From NCBI RefSeq assembly GCF_003570715.1, contig NZ_QXXQ01000001.1:558001-622000 (forward strand): 64,000 nucleotides of DNA, given 5' to 3'. Below are positions 1 through 8,960 of this stretch, piece by piece; within the stretch, counting starts at the first letter, position 1, and every line of letters begins with the position of its first letter. Position numbers and translations under genes: made by a program. A model generated the notes under the pieces. It saw only the letters and a program-made list of their open reading frames with translations, was not told the DNA's origin and made no database searches. This stretch comes from Gemmobacter lutimaris (lineage in GTDB: Bacteria; Pseudomonadota; Alphaproteobacteria; Rhodobacterales; Rhodobacteraceae).

Positions 1-451
1 GACCCCGGTGCTGGACCTGATGCAGACGCTGCCGACCTTCGTTTACCTGATCCCGGCAATCGTGTTCTTTGGCATCGGCATGGTGCCCGGCCTGATTGCC
101 ACGGTGATCTTCGTGCTGCCCGCGCCAATCCGCATGACGCAACTGGGCATCTCCTCCACCCCGCAACCGCTGCTGGAAGCGGCCACCGCCTTTGGCGCCA
201 CCAAACGGCAGGTGCTGTGGAAAGTGGAACTGCCCTATGCTCTGCCGCAGATCATGGTCGGGCTGAACCAGACCATCATGCTGTCGCTGTCGATGGTGGT
301 GATCGCGGCGCTGGTGGGCGCCAACGGGCTGGGTGTGCCGGTGGTGCGGGCGCTGAACTCGGTCAATACCGCGCTCGGGTTTGAAAGCGGCCTCGTCATC
401 GTCGTCGTGGCCATCATGCTGGACCGCATGCTGAGGGTGACGCGCAAATGA
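1..451 (+). CDS. choW: Choline ABC transporter permease ChoW (5' end cut off by the window)
   Basis: This is the C-terminal part of an inner-membrane permease that, with ChoV and a periplasmic choline-binding protein, imports choline for glycine betaine synthesis. The reading frame is open from base 2, so the true start lies outside the window. Several hydrophobic segments are visible. The EAA-type coupling loop is seen as LLEAATAFGATKRQVLWKVE, the contact site for the ATPase, followed by the family-typical LPQIMVGLNQTIMLSLSMVV. The stop overlaps the choV start in ATGA, so the two are one operon. The proline/glycine betaine permease ProW is very similar; ChoW is preferred because the partner looks like ChoV. 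Confidence 0.85.
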   Translation, partial: TPVLDLMQTLPTFVYLIPAIVFFGIGMVPGLIATVIFVLPAPIRMTQLGISSTPQPLLEAATAFGATKRQVLWKVELPYALPQIMVGLNQTIMLSLSMVVIAALVGANGLGVPVVRALNSVNTALGFESGLVIVVVAIMLDRMLRVTRK

Positions 452-1509
452 CCCGGACAACCGAACCTTCCAAAACTGCGGGTATCGCGGTCAAGTTCGA
501 CAATGTTTCCATTGTCTTTGGCGATCACCCCGATCAGGCGCTGCCGCTGATGGATCAGGGCCGTCACCGGGGCGAGATCCAGCAGGCCACCGGGCAGGTG
601 CTGGGCGTGCACAATTGCAGCCTCGAGGTGGCCGAGGGCGAGATCCTCGTGTTGATGGGGCTGTCGGGGTCGGGCAAATCCACGCTGCTGCGCGCGGTCA
701 ATGCGCTGAACCCGGTCTGTCGCGGCGCGGTGCATGTCTGCGATGGCAACGGGCTGGTGGATGTGACCCATGCCGACCCGGCGACCCTGCGCCGCATCCG
801 TCTCAGCCGTGTGGCCATGGTCTTCCAGCAATTCGGCCTGCTGCCCTGGCGCACGGTGCGCGAAAATGTCGGGCTGGGGCTGGAACTCGGCGGCATGTCC
901 AAGGCGGACCGCGCCTCCCGCGTGGATCAGCAGCTTGAACTGGTCAACCTCACGCAATGGGCCGACCGCAAGGTGGGCGAGCTGTCGGGCGGCATGCAGC
1001 AGCGTGTGGGTCTGGCGCGCGCCTTTGCAACCGAAGCGCCGATCCTTCTGATGGACGAGCCGTTCTCGGCGCTGGACCCGTTGATCCGCGCCAAGTTGCA
1101 AGACGAACTGCTGGACCTGCAAGCGACGCTGAAACGCACCATCGTTTTCGTCAGTCACGATCTGGACGAGGCGTTCAAGCTGGGCAACCGCATCGCGCTG
1201 ATGGAGGGTGGCCGCATCGTGCAATGCGGCACCGCACGCGAGATCATCGCCAATCCCGTCAGCGATTATGTCGCCGATTTCGTGGCGCATATGAACCCGC
1301 TCGGGGTATTGACGGCGCGTGACGTGATGGTCGCGGGCCCTGGCGGATCGGGCCTGTCGGTCGAGGCGGAAACCCCTGTCAAGGCCGTGATGGAAATGCT
1401 GCAAGGCGGGGCGACAGACATCACGGTCACCGATGGCGGGCAGCCCATCGGCAGGCTTCAGGCGACTGACGTGCTGTCCCGGCTGCTCAATCCGCGCGGG
1501 GCGGCCTAA
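448..1509 (+). CDS. choV: Choline ABC transporter ATP-binding protein ChoV
   Basis: This 353-residue cytoplasmic ATPase powers choline uptake with ChoW. It has the Walker A motif GLSGSGKST (about residues 71-79), the ABC signature LSGGMQQRVGLARA (from about 179) and Walker B ILLMDEPFSALDP with catalytic Glu204, then the SHDLDEAFKLG switch region. The N-terminal extension (LMDQGRHRGEIQQATGQVLG) is typical of the ChoV/ProV group, and the roughly 80 C-terminal residues resemble the CBS-like regulatory tail of that family, here short. The start overlaps choW in ATGA, which implies translational coupling. The stop overlaps the end of the convergent gene by four bases, leaving no room for a normal terminator. 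Confidence 0.9.
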   Translation: MTRTTEPSKTAGIAVKFDNVSIVFGDHPDQALPLMDQGRHRGEIQQATGQVLGVHNCSLEVAEGEILVLMGLSGSGKSTLLRAVNALNPVCRGAVHVCDGNGLVDVTHADPATLRRIRLSRVAMVFQQFGLLPWRTVRENVGLGLELGGMSKADRASRVDQQLELVNLTQWADRKVGELSGGMQQRVGLARAFATEAPILLMDEPFSALDPLIRAKLQDELLDLQATLKRTIVFVSHDLDEAFKLGNRIALMEGGRIVQCGTAREIIANPVSDYVADFVAHMNPLGVLTARDVMVAGPGGSGLSVEAETPVKAVMEMLQGGATDITVTDGGQPIGRLQATDVLSRLLNPRGAA

Positions 1510-2153
1510 CCTTCCGACGGGGGCAGGCGGGTGAACGCGACCTGCCCCTGAGCGCCCATGACGTCGCGCAGGTTCATGGTCGTATCGTCAATATATTCCA
1601 GCTGCCAGCAGGCATCCGCCGCCGGATCGTCGCCATAACGGTAAAGGCTGATCGCCATGCCACCCGGTTCAACCCCGTCGGCGCAGGCTGGCCCGACCGC
1701 GATCATGAAGGCACCTTCCATCTCGCCGTTGACCATCTCCAGCCAGTCCATCCCTACGATCAGGATGGAAAACGGCGCCTCCTCGCCATTCGGCTGCCAT
1801 TCGCCCTGCATCGCGCGCAGATTGCCGATGTTGATGTCTTCCTCCTCCGGCAGCGACAGCCCGGTCAGTGCCAGATCGGCCGAGGAATCCGCCAGTTCCG
1901 CATAGTCACCGGCAATTGTCACCGGCTCCAGCATCGGCAGCGATGTCAGCAAGTCGAACAAATCCGCCGGGGCATTGACCTGCGAGACCGCCCAGTTGAG
2001 CCCGGCTGCGTTGAAATAACAGATGGCAGGGATCGCCTCGGCATCACAACCGATGAAATAGCCCGGTGTCGGTTCCAGCGTTTCCGCTTCGGCCGCAGGG
2101 GCTGCCAAGGTCACGGCGAGGCAAGATCGGGCAAGGGCAGGCAACAGGCGCAT
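1506..2153 (-). CDS. Secreted protein of unknown function, 215 aa
   Basis: I do not recognise a named family. The protein starts with a classical signal peptide (MRLLPALARSCLAVTLAAPAAEAE, cleavage likely after AEA), so it should be periplasmic. The mature part is acidic, has cysteines in PGYFIGCDAEAIPAICYF and near GPACADG and DACWQLEY that could form disulfides, and ends in a segment (DTTMNLRDVMGAQG) without catalytic motifs. A ribosome-binding site GGGAGA lies upstream of the ATG. It sits 70 bases after topA on the same strand, so it could be read from topA, and its stop overlaps that of choV. Confidence 0.7.
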   Translation of the reverse strand: MRLLPALARSCLAVTLAAPAAEAETLEPTPGYFIGCDAEAIPAICYFNAAGLNWAVSQVNAPADLFDLLTSLPMLEPVTIAGDYAELADSSADLALTGLSLPEEEDINIGNLRAMQGEWQPNGEEAPFSILIVGMDWLEMVNGEMEGAFMIAVGPACADGVEPGGMAISLYRYGDDPAADACWQLEYIDDTTMNLRDVMGAQGQVAFTRLPPSEG

Positions 2154-2223
2154 GGACAGTCTCCCAACTCCTGCGCCATTGGCCCCTAAAGCCGGTGCCA
2201 GGTCAAGCCGTCACCGGCGGCCG

Positions 2224-4950
2224 TCATTCCGCTTTTGTGGCGGCCTTGCGGGCAGAGGTGCTGGACGCGGTTTTGGCCGCCGCAGCCTTGGTTGTGGTCG
2301 GCTTTTTCCGGGCGGCCGGTTTCTTCTCGGCAGGGGCTTTCTTTGGGGCCGCCTTCTTCGCCCCGCCCTTCTTGCCCGCCTTTTCCGCGATCAGCGCCAG
2401 AGCTTCGTCAAAGGTGATTGCCTCCGGCTCCATGCCCTTGGGCAGGGTCGCATTGACCTTTTCCCATTTCACATAAGGCCCATAGCGGCCCGGCATCACC
2501 GCGATGACGCCGCCGTCCGGGTGGTCGCCCAGTTCCTTGAGCGGTTGAGCGGGTGCACTGCCCCCCCGCCCGCGCGAGGCTTTCAGCGCCAACACCTCGA
2601 CTGCACGGTTCATGCCAATGGTAAAGACCTCATCGACCTCGGGCAGATTGGCATAGGTGGTGTTGTGCTTCACATAGGGGCCGAAACGGCCGATTCCGGC
2701 CTCGACCAACGCCCCGTCCTCGGGGTGCGGGCCAATGGGGCGCGGCAGGTTCAAAAGCATCAGCGCGCGTTCCAGATCAATGCTTTCCGGCGACCAGCCC
2801 TTCGGCAGGCTGGCGCGCGGCGGCTTCGGGTTGGCCTCGTCCGCCTCGCCCTTCTGCACATAGGGGCCGAAGCGCCCGGCGCGCAGGGTGATCGGCTGGC
2901 CGTCCTCATCCTGCCCCAGAACCTTGCCATCCGGGGTGATCGCCCCGGAATCGTCGCCCACCGAAATCGGCCGCGTATAGCGGCATTCAGGGTAATTGCC
3001 ACAACCGATGAAGGCGCCACCGGAGCGCGCGGTTTTCAGATGCAGCCGCCCAGAACCGCAGACCGGGCAGGATCGCGGATCGCCGCCATCGGCCCGCGCC
3101 GGGTAAAGATGCGGCGCAAGGAAGTCATCCAGCCGGTCCAGCACCTCACCGATGCGCAGATCAGCGGTTTCCGCAACGGCGGCCGAGAAATCGCGCCAGA
3201 ACCGCGCCAGCACTTCCTTGTAATCGCGCTCGCCCGCCGACACATCGTCCAGCTCGCCCTCAAGCTCGGCGGTGAAATCATATTCCACATAGCGGCGGAA
3301 GAAATTGGTCAGGAAGGCCGTCACCAGCCGCCCCTTGTCTTCGGGGATCAGGCGGTTCTTGTCTTTCCGCACATATTCGCGGTCTTGGATGGTCGAGATG
3401 ATCGAGGCATAGGTGGAGGGCCGGCCGATGCCCAGCTCTTCCATGCGCTTGACCAGCGTCGCCTCGGTATAGCGTGCCGAGGGCTGGGTGAAATGCTGCA
3501 TCCCTTTCACCGCATCCGCCTTGCCCAGCATCATGTTCTGCGCACGGCGGATGTCGCCGCTGACAGGCGCCGGTTCGCCATCCGCAAAGACCGCCTTGGC
3601 AAAATCGGCACGATAGGCACCGGCAGCGGGTTTCACCGTCTCACCCTGCATGATCTGCGGCAGGCGGCCCTCGTCGTCGCCATCCTCGTCACGGCCCTCG
3701 TCATAGACCTTGAGGAAACCATCGAACATCACCACCTGCCCGTTGGCGCGCAGCGTAACCTGGCCGTCGGGGCTGGTCACGTCCACCGCTGTCCGTTCCA
3801 GCCGCGCCGCAGCCATCTGGCTGGCAATGGTGCGCTTCCAGATCAGATCGTAAAGCTTGCGTTGATCAGCCTCGGTCAGGCGCAGTTGTTCAGGCGCCGC
3901 AGACATGTCGGTCGGGCGGATACATTCGTGGGCTTCCTGCGCGTTCTTGGCCTTGTTTTTATACATGCGCGGGCTGTCCGGCACATATTCGGCACCAAAG
4001 CGATCCTTGATCTCGGCCCGCGCTGCCATTACCGCCTCGGGCGCCATGTCGATCCCGTCGGTCCGCATATAGGTGATATGCCCGGCCTCATAGAGCCGCT
4101 GCGCCGCCGACATCGTGGCCTTGGCGCCCATGCCGAACTTGCGGCTGGCCTCCTGTTGCAGGGTCGAGGTCATGAAGGGCGGAAAGGGGTTGCGGCTGGC
4201 GGGTTTCGATTCCACCGCCGCCACGCGCAACTCGCGCGATTGCACCGCCTGCACCGCTAGTTCGGCCGCTTCGGCGGTCGGGATGTCGAACTTGTCGAGC
4301 TTCCTGCCGCCCAGCACGGTCAGCTTCGCCTCGAAGCTCTGGCCGCGTGGCGTGTCGAGCATGGCAACCACGCTCCAGTATTCGCGGGCGCGGAAGGCCT
4401 CGATCTCCATCTCCCGCTCGACAATCAGCCGCAGGCAGACCGATTGCACCCGCCCCGCCGATTTCGCACCGGGCAGCTTGCGCCACAGCACCGGCGAGAG
4501 CGTGAAGCCCACCAGATAATCAAGCGCGCGTCGGGCCAGATAGGCATCGACCAGCGCGGCATCCACCTCGCGCGGGTTTTTCATCGCTTCGGTCACGGCG
4601 GCCTTGGTGATGGCGTTGAAGGTGACGCGGCTGACCTTCTTGCCCTTCTTCAGGCTGGAGGCCAGCGCCTCTTTCAGGTGCCACGAAATCGCCTCGCCCT
4701 CCCGGTCAGGGTCGGTGGCGAGGATCAGTTCGTCATCGGTTTTCAGCGCCTCGGCGATGGCCCGGACATGCTTCTTGCTGTCCGATGCGACCTCCCATTT
4801 CATGTCGAAATCATGCTCGGGATCGACCGAACCATCCTTTGGCGGCAGGTCACGGACATGACCATAGGAGGCCAGCACCGTATAGTCGGGGCCAAGATAT
4901 TTGTTGATTGTCTTGGCCTTGGCCGGTGACTCGACGACGACGACTGCCAT
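2224..4950 (-). CDS. topA: DNA topoisomerase I
   Basis: Type IA topoisomerase of 908 residues that relaxes negative supercoils by cutting one strand. The TOPRIM domain is at the N-terminus (VVESPAKAKTINKYLG, then DPDREGEAISWHL). The active-site tyrosine is Tyr294 in HITYMRTDG. A C4 zinc-finger repeat (CPVCGSG ... CGNYPEC) lies near residue 630. Further C-terminal repeats with GRFGPYVK-like motifs follow, and the last 55 or so residues are a Lys/Ala-rich tail that probably binds DNA. I chose the ATG at 4950 because MAVVVVESPAKAK is the family start and AAGAGG lies upstream; an upstream in-frame extension of 22 residues has no support. Confidence 0.97.
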   Translation of the reverse strand: MAVVVVESPAKAKTINKYLGPDYTVLASYGHVRDLPPKDGSVDPEHDFDMKWEVASDSKKHVRAIAEALKTDDELILATDPDREGEAISWHLKEALASSLKKGKKVSRVTFNAITKAAVTEAMKNPREVDAALVDAYLARRALDYLVGFTLSPVLWRKLPGAKSAGRVQSVCLRLIVEREMEIEAFRAREYWSVVAMLDTPRGQSFEAKLTVLGGRKLDKFDIPTAEAAELAVQAVQSRELRVAAVESKPASRNPFPPFMTSTLQQEASRKFGMGAKATMSAAQRLYEAGHITYMRTDGIDMAPEAVMAARAEIKDRFGAEYVPDSPRMYKNKAKNAQEAHECIRPTDMSAAPEQLRLTEADQRKLYDLIWKRTIASQMAAARLERTAVDVTSPDGQVTLRANGQVVMFDGFLKVYDEGRDEDGDDEGRLPQIMQGETVKPAAGAYRADFAKAVFADGEPAPVSGDIRRAQNMMLGKADAVKGMQHFTQPSARYTEATLVKRMEELGIGRPSTYASIISTIQDREYVRKDKNRLIPEDKGRLVTAFLTNFFRRYVEYDFTAELEGELDDVSAGERDYKEVLARFWRDFSAAVAETADLRIGEVLDRLDDFLAPHLYPARADGGDPRSCPVCGSGRLHLKTARSGGAFIGCGNYPECRYTRPISVGDDSGAITPDGKVLGQDEDGQPITLRAGRFGPYVQKGEADEANPKPPRASLPKGWSPESIDLERALMLLNLPRPIGPHPEDGALVEAGIGRFGPYVKHNTTYANLPEVDEVFTIGMNRAVEVLALKASRGRGGSAPAQPLKELGDHPDGGVIAVMPGRYGPYVKWEKVNATLPKGMEPEAITFDEALALIAEKAGKKGGAKKAAPKKAPAEKKPAARKKPTTTKAAAAKTASSTSARKAATKAE

Positions 4951-5111
4951 GAAAACCTCTTGCGCCCTGCACATTGGGGGCGCCGAAACATGTGTATGAC
5001 CGGGCACCCATGTCAAGGCAGGGCCGTGTCGTCAAGCCCGCAATCAGGTTTGACGGAACCGTGAAGAGCGCGCAATCTGCGCCGGATTTCCCTCTGATCC
5101 GGCTGATTTCC

Positions 5112-5540
5112 ATGCGCCTCGCCCTGATTCTGATGCTCTGCCTTGGCCTGCCGTCTCCCGCCGCTGCCTGGACCGAACCCGCGCGCGGCACCGCCGAACG
5201 CCGCGCCATGATGGACGCGATGCGCCCGCTGGCCGAAATGAACCTCGGCGCGCCGGTGGAATTCGTGGTGCACGGCTTGCGTGTCGATGGCCGCGCGGGT
5301 TTCGCCATGGTCAGCGCACAGCGGCCGGGCGGCGGCGAGATCGACCTCGCGCAGACCCCGCTGGTGCGGCAGCAGGGGCTGGACCCCGAATTCATGGATG
5401 GCGCGAGCATGCAGGCGCTTTTGTGGAAATCCGGCCAAAGCTGGGCGGTGGCGCATTGGGCCATCGGGGCCACCGATGTGTGGTGGGCCGATCCGGCGTT
5501 GTGTCCGCAATGGGGCGCTGTCACACCCGAAGTGTGCTGA
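5112..5540 (+). CDS. Secreted protein of unknown function, 142 aa
   Basis: No named family is recognised. A clear signal peptide is present (MRLALILMLCLGLPSPAAAW, cleavage after AAA), followed by about 120 residues with two cysteines close to the C-terminus (LCPQWGAVTPEVC) that may form a disulfide. The Trp-rich segment SWAVAHWAIGATDVWWADP is notable. I chose the ATG at 5112 because it gives the signal peptide; the frame stays open upstream to 4974. The gene lies between topA and dprA, which are both on the opposite strand, and its stop is seven bases from the dprA stop. Confidence 0.7.
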   Translation: MRLALILMLCLGLPSPAAAWTEPARGTAERRAMMDAMRPLAEMNLGAPVEFVVHGLRVDGRAGFAMVSAQRPGGGEIDLAQTPLVRQQGLDPEFMDGASMQALLWKSGQSWAVAHWAIGATDVWWADPALCPQWGAVTPEVC

Positions 5541-5547
5541 TCCCGCC

Positions 5548-6699
5548 TCACGCCCGACAGATCAGCCCGCCGGGCTGACGCAACACCTGCCCCTCCAGTT
5601 CCAGCGTCAGAAGCTGCGGCGCCACTTCATGCGCGGGCACCGCAAGATCGCGGATCAGCTGATCTTCTGCCACCGGGCTGGGCGACAGCCGTTCGAGAAT
5701 CTTTCGATGCAGCGCCGCGATCTCGGCCAGCGGGCGCGGGGCGGGCGCAGGGCCCGGCAGCACACCGTCGGGTAGTGCGGCATGGCGGCGCGCGGCAGGC
5801 GTGGGCACCCGACCCAGCGCCTCGATCACATCTTCGGCCGAACGGACCAGCGTCGCCCCCTCGCGAATCAGCTGATTGCAGCCCGCCGCGCGGGCGTCGA
5901 AGGGATGGCCCGGCACCGCCAGCACCTCGCGCCCCTGATCCGCCGCCTCTTTCGCGGTGATCAGCGAGCCGGAGCGCGCCGCCGCCTCCACCACCACCAC
6001 CGCGCGGGCAAGGCCCGAAACGATGCGATTCCGCAGCGGGAAATGCCGGGCCTGCGGTTCCGTGCCCATTGGTTGTTCCGACAGCAGCACCCCTTCTGCC
6101 GCGATCCGTGCCGCCAGACCGCCATTTTCCACCGGGTAGATCACGTCAACCCCGCCCGCCATCACCGCCACGGTGCCAGTGCCCAGCGCGGCGGAATGCG
6201 CCTCGCCATCAATGCCACGCGCTAGGCCGGAGACGACGATGAACCCCGCCTCGCCCAGCGCCCCCGCCAACCGCCGCGCCATGCGGATACCAAGGCTGGA
6301 GGCGTTGCGCGCGCCTACCAGCGCCACCATGGGCCGGGCCAGCAGCGCCGCATCCCCGCGCAGCCACAGGACCGGCGGTGCATCCGAAAGCCCCGCCAGA
6401 TGCGCGGGGTAAGCAGCCTCGCCCAGACAGACCATGCGCGCGCCGGCGGCCCGCGCCGCCCGCATCTCGTGCAAAGCCACCTCCACCGGGCAGGCCGCGT
6501 AATCATTCACCCCCGCCGCGCGCGCCACATCGGGCAGCGCCGCGAGCGCGGCCTGCGCATCGCCATGTTCGGCCAGCAGCCGGTGAAAGGTCACCGGCCC
6601 GACCCTGCGGGAGCGAATGAGGCGCAGCCAGGACAGCCGATCCTGTTCCGTGAAGGGGTGTGTGGGGTGTGGGGTGTCACAGTCCGGTCCGGGCGCCAT
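5548..6699 (-). CDS. dprA: DNA-processing protein DprA (Smf)
   Basis: A 383-residue DprA that loads RecA onto incoming single-stranded DNA in natural transformation. The Rossmann-like core is visible as VGARNASSLGIRMA, VSGLARGIDGEAH, GTVAVMAGGVDVIYP, and the SGSLITAKEAADQGREVLAVPG stretch. An N-terminal SAM-like region (LRLIRSRRVGPVTFHRLL) precedes it and a C-terminal winged helix (LHRKILERLSPSPVAEDQLI) follows. I prefer the ATG at 6699 because GAGGAG lies seven bases upstream; an ATG at 6723 would add eight residues. Its location upstream of topA on the same strand is common in Alphaproteobacteria, here interrupted by the opposite-strand gene at 5112. Confidence 0.95.
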   Translation of the reverse strand: MAPGPDCDTPHPTHPFTEQDRLSWLRLIRSRRVGPVTFHRLLAEHGDAQAALAALPDVARAAGVNDYAACPVEVALHEMRAARAAGARMVCLGEAAYPAHLAGLSDAPPVLWLRGDAALLARPMVALVGARNASSLGIRMARRLAGALGEAGFIVVSGLARGIDGEAHSAALGTGTVAVMAGGVDVIYPVENGGLAARIAAEGVLLSEQPMGTEPQARHFPLRNRIVSGLARAVVVVEAAARSGSLITAKEAADQGREVLAVPGHPFDARAAGCNQLIREGATLVRSAEDVIEALGRVPTPAARRHAALPDGVLPGPAPAPRPLAEIAALHRKILERLSPSPVAEDQLIRDLAVPAHEVAPQLLTLELEGQVLRQPGGLICRA

Positions 6700-6806
6700 G
6701 ATTCCGCTCCTCATTCGCAGCATCAGACTGGCCCGGAAAGGGTTAACCGGCGGTAAACATCAACCCGCCGCTTGCGACAAATCCCGCCTCGCGCTACGGC
6801 AATCTG

Positions 6807-7829
6807 ATGAGCACCGATCAGACCGAGGATTCGCAGCGATACGTGGCGCGCGGCGTGGCACATGTCACGCTGCCGAAGGTGGTCGAGCCGGTGCATGTCA
6901 CCTTCGTTCTGGCCCCGCGTTTCACCATGCTGGCCTTCACCTCGGCCATCGAGCCGCTGCGGGTGGCGAATCAGCTGACCGGGCAGATCCTGTTTCGCTG
7001 GCAGACCTTTTCCGAGGACGGCCAGCCGGTGCGCTGTTCAAACGGGGTGCCGGTGATGCCCGACGGGCCGCTGAGCGCCGCGCAGCCGCAGGGCCATGTG
7101 CTGATCTGCGGCGGTGTGCAGCCCGAAATCACCATGGGCGCAGCCCTGGGCGACTGGGTGCGTAATCAGTGGCGACGCGGCCGCACGGTGGGCGGGCTGT
7201 GCACCGGGGCCTATGCACTGGCGCGGGCGGGCATCCTGAAGGGGCGTCGCTTCACGTTGCATTGGGAAAACCTCAGCGGCTTTTCCGAAACCTTCCCCGA
7301 TCTGACCCCGGCACGGCAGGTGTTCTGCCTTGACGACCGGATCGTGACCTGCGCGGGCGGCGTCGCGGCGGCCGACCTGATGCTGAAGCTGATCCACGAC
7401 CGCTTTGGCGCCGGGCTGAGCCAGGAGGTCATGAACATGTGCCTGCTGACCCAGCGGCGCGACGAGGCGGACGAGCAGGTCACCTCGCTGGCGGCGCGGC
7501 TGGGCACGCGGAACGAAAAGCTGATCAAGGCGGTGGCCTTTCTGGAAGCGCGGATCGAGGAGGAATTCGATCTGGACGCCTGCGCCGACCACCTTGGCGT
7601 ATCGCGGCGCCAGATCGAACGGCTGTTCAACCGCTATCTCGGTGTCACGCCGGTGCGCTACATGAATGACCTGCGGCTGCAACACGGTCGCGCCCTGCTG
7701 GCCGAAACCGACCTTAGCGTAACCGAAGTGGCCGTCGCCTGCGGCTATGCCTCCAGCAGCCATTTCTCGAAAAGTTTCCGCAAGAAATACGGCGTCTCGC
7801 CCTATCGCTTCTCGCATTTCCGGGCCTGA
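6807..7829 (+). CDS. GlxA-family transcriptional regulator (DJ-1/PfpI-like domain plus AraC HTH)
   Basis: A 340-residue regulator. Residues from about 28 to 190 form a DJ-1/PfpI-like sensor domain (VTFVLAPRFTMLAFTSAIEP) with Cys in GGLCTGAYALARAG at the nucleophile-elbow position. The C-terminal 100 residues are an AraC double helix-turn-helix (DACADHLGVSRRQIERLFNR and VTEVAVACGYASSSHFSKSF, then KYGVSPYRFSHFR). Members of this family include GbdR, which senses glycine betaine; the choline transporter genes lie 5 kb away, but that link is only a guess. It is divergent from dprA with 107 bases between. Its own target is not evident. Confidence 0.88.
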   Translation: MSTDQTEDSQRYVARGVAHVTLPKVVEPVHVTFVLAPRFTMLAFTSAIEPLRVANQLTGQILFRWQTFSEDGQPVRCSNGVPVMPDGPLSAAQPQGHVLICGGVQPEITMGAALGDWVRNQWRRGRTVGGLCTGAYALARAGILKGRRFTLHWENLSGFSETFPDLTPARQVFCLDDRIVTCAGGVAAADLMLKLIHDRFGAGLSQEVMNMCLLTQRRDEADEQVTSLAARLGTRNEKLIKAVAFLEARIEEEFDLDACADHLGVSRRQIERLFNRYLGVTPVRYMNDLRLQHGRALLAETDLSVTEVAVACGYASSSHFSKSFRKKYGVSPYRFSHFRA

Positions 7830-7835
7830 CGCCGG

Positions 7836-8813
7836 TCAGAACTGCCGGACGAGACGGAAGCCAACCATATACCTGCGATATGTTTCGATGGCACCGCCAC
7901 GCGCCGCGGGGCGGGCGTAATCCATGCCATGCGTGAAGGCGCCGCCGCGTCCGACCCGCTTGCATTCTTTCTGTGACAGCGCATTGGCCAAATAGGCACT
8001 GTCGCTGGCAAGGCCGAGGTGCCCGCCCTCAGTCCAGCAGGAGAGTGTCTTTTCGCTGACATTGCCTGACATGTGGCGCAGGCCCCAGCCGTTTGCAGCA
8101 TCCAGTGCATCCACTTCGACCGGCGTGTCCCGCCAGGCGAACGTCGGAACAGTATTGCCGCGCATCCTGTCCTCGCCCTCGCCATTGAAATTGGCCTGAT
8201 CCGTGGTCAGCTCGTCCCCCTTGGCAAAGCGGGTTTCGGTGCCCGCACGGGCGGCATATTCCCATTCCGCTTCAGTCGGCAGACGATAAACCTTCGCCCC
8301 GACCAGCCTATTCAGCCACAGCACATATTCTTGCATGTCGAGGTAAGAGATATTGATGACCGGATGCTTCGGGCCAAGCGGGATGTCGCGGCTGAGTGTC
8401 GGGGTCACATGTTTCGGCACGCGGGTGCAGGCACCGGCGTCCACGCATGCCATCCATTCGGCATGAGTGACCTCGTTACGGCCCATGGCGAAGGGAATGT
8501 CCATCTCGACCCGATGGCGCGGATGTTCGCCGGGGATGAAGGGTTCCTTGCCGGGGGGAAGCAGGCGGAGGGTCGCATTCGGGCGGAACATGTCAATCGG
8601 GTTACGCGAATCGCCGGGCTTTGCCCCCATCATGAAACTGCCGGGCGGCATCACGATCATCTCGGGGCAGGCATCGCATTCCCTGAAGGTTTCCAGCGGC
8701 GCGAGGCTGCGACCATCGGTCAGAAGATAGCCTTGTTGCCCCTGCCCCGCAGCCGGCAGGCAAGACGCCCAAAGACCCGGCGTGATGCACCACAATCCAG
8801 ACCTGAAACCCAT
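7836..8813 (-). CDS. FGE-fold (SUMF1 domain) protein, probably not an active formylglycine enzyme
   Basis: The domain covers about residues 48-325: CPEMIVMPPGSFMMGA, HRVEMDIPFAMGRNEVTHAEWMAC, YLDMQEYVLWLN, YRLPTEAEWEYAARAGTETR, and VGRGGAFTHGMDYARPAAR. Formylglycine-generating enzymes carry a C-terminal GFRC active-site cysteine; here the end reads VGFRLVRQF, so that cysteine is missing and sulfatase activation is unlikely. The N-terminus (MGFRSGLWCITPG) is only weakly like a signal peptide and the start is uncertain; no strong ribosome-binding site is seen. No sulfatase gene is nearby. It may bind a ligand or carry another activity of this fold. It is divergent from gabT. Confidence 0.8.
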   Translation of the reverse strand: MGFRSGLWCITPGLWASCLPAAGQGQQGYLLTDGRSLAPLETFRECDACPEMIVMPPGSFMMGAKPGDSRNPIDMFRPNATLRLLPPGKEPFIPGEHPRHRVEMDIPFAMGRNEVTHAEWMACVDAGACTRVPKHVTPTLSRDIPLGPKHPVINISYLDMQEYVLWLNRLVGAKVYRLPTEAEWEYAARAGTETRFAKGDELTTDQANFNGEGEDRMRGNTVPTFAWRDTPVEVDALDAANGWGLRHMSGNVSEKTLSCWTEGGHLGLASDSAYLANALSQKECKRVGRGGAFTHGMDYARPAARGGAIETYRRYMVGFRLVRQF

Positions 8814-8908
8814 CGCCCCAACCCGTCATTCTGAAATCCGTTCGGGGCAGTATCCCCGTGCATCCCCGGATCACAAGACCTGCCGAATCCCATTGCCTGC
8901 GGTTGGGA

Positions 8909-8922
8909 TATTTGATCAAATA
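8909..8922. promoter_or_regulatory. Perfect 14-bp palindrome upstream of gabT, candidate operator
   Basis: TATTTGATCAAATA reads the same on both strands and ends 38 bases before the gabT start, in the 147-bp divergent region between the FGE-fold gene and gabT. It is AT-rich in a GC-rich background, which is typical of a binding site for a dimeric regulator. The regulator is not known; the core resembles sites of several families, so I do not name one. Confidence 0.45.
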
Positions 8923-8960
8923 CGCCGCAACTCCCCTTAGGGCAGATGAGGACCAGAAAG

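Noticed and set aside
2152-4260. A 702-residue open frame antisense to topA
   Set aside because: Its composition is the mirror of topA codons, and topA is certain.
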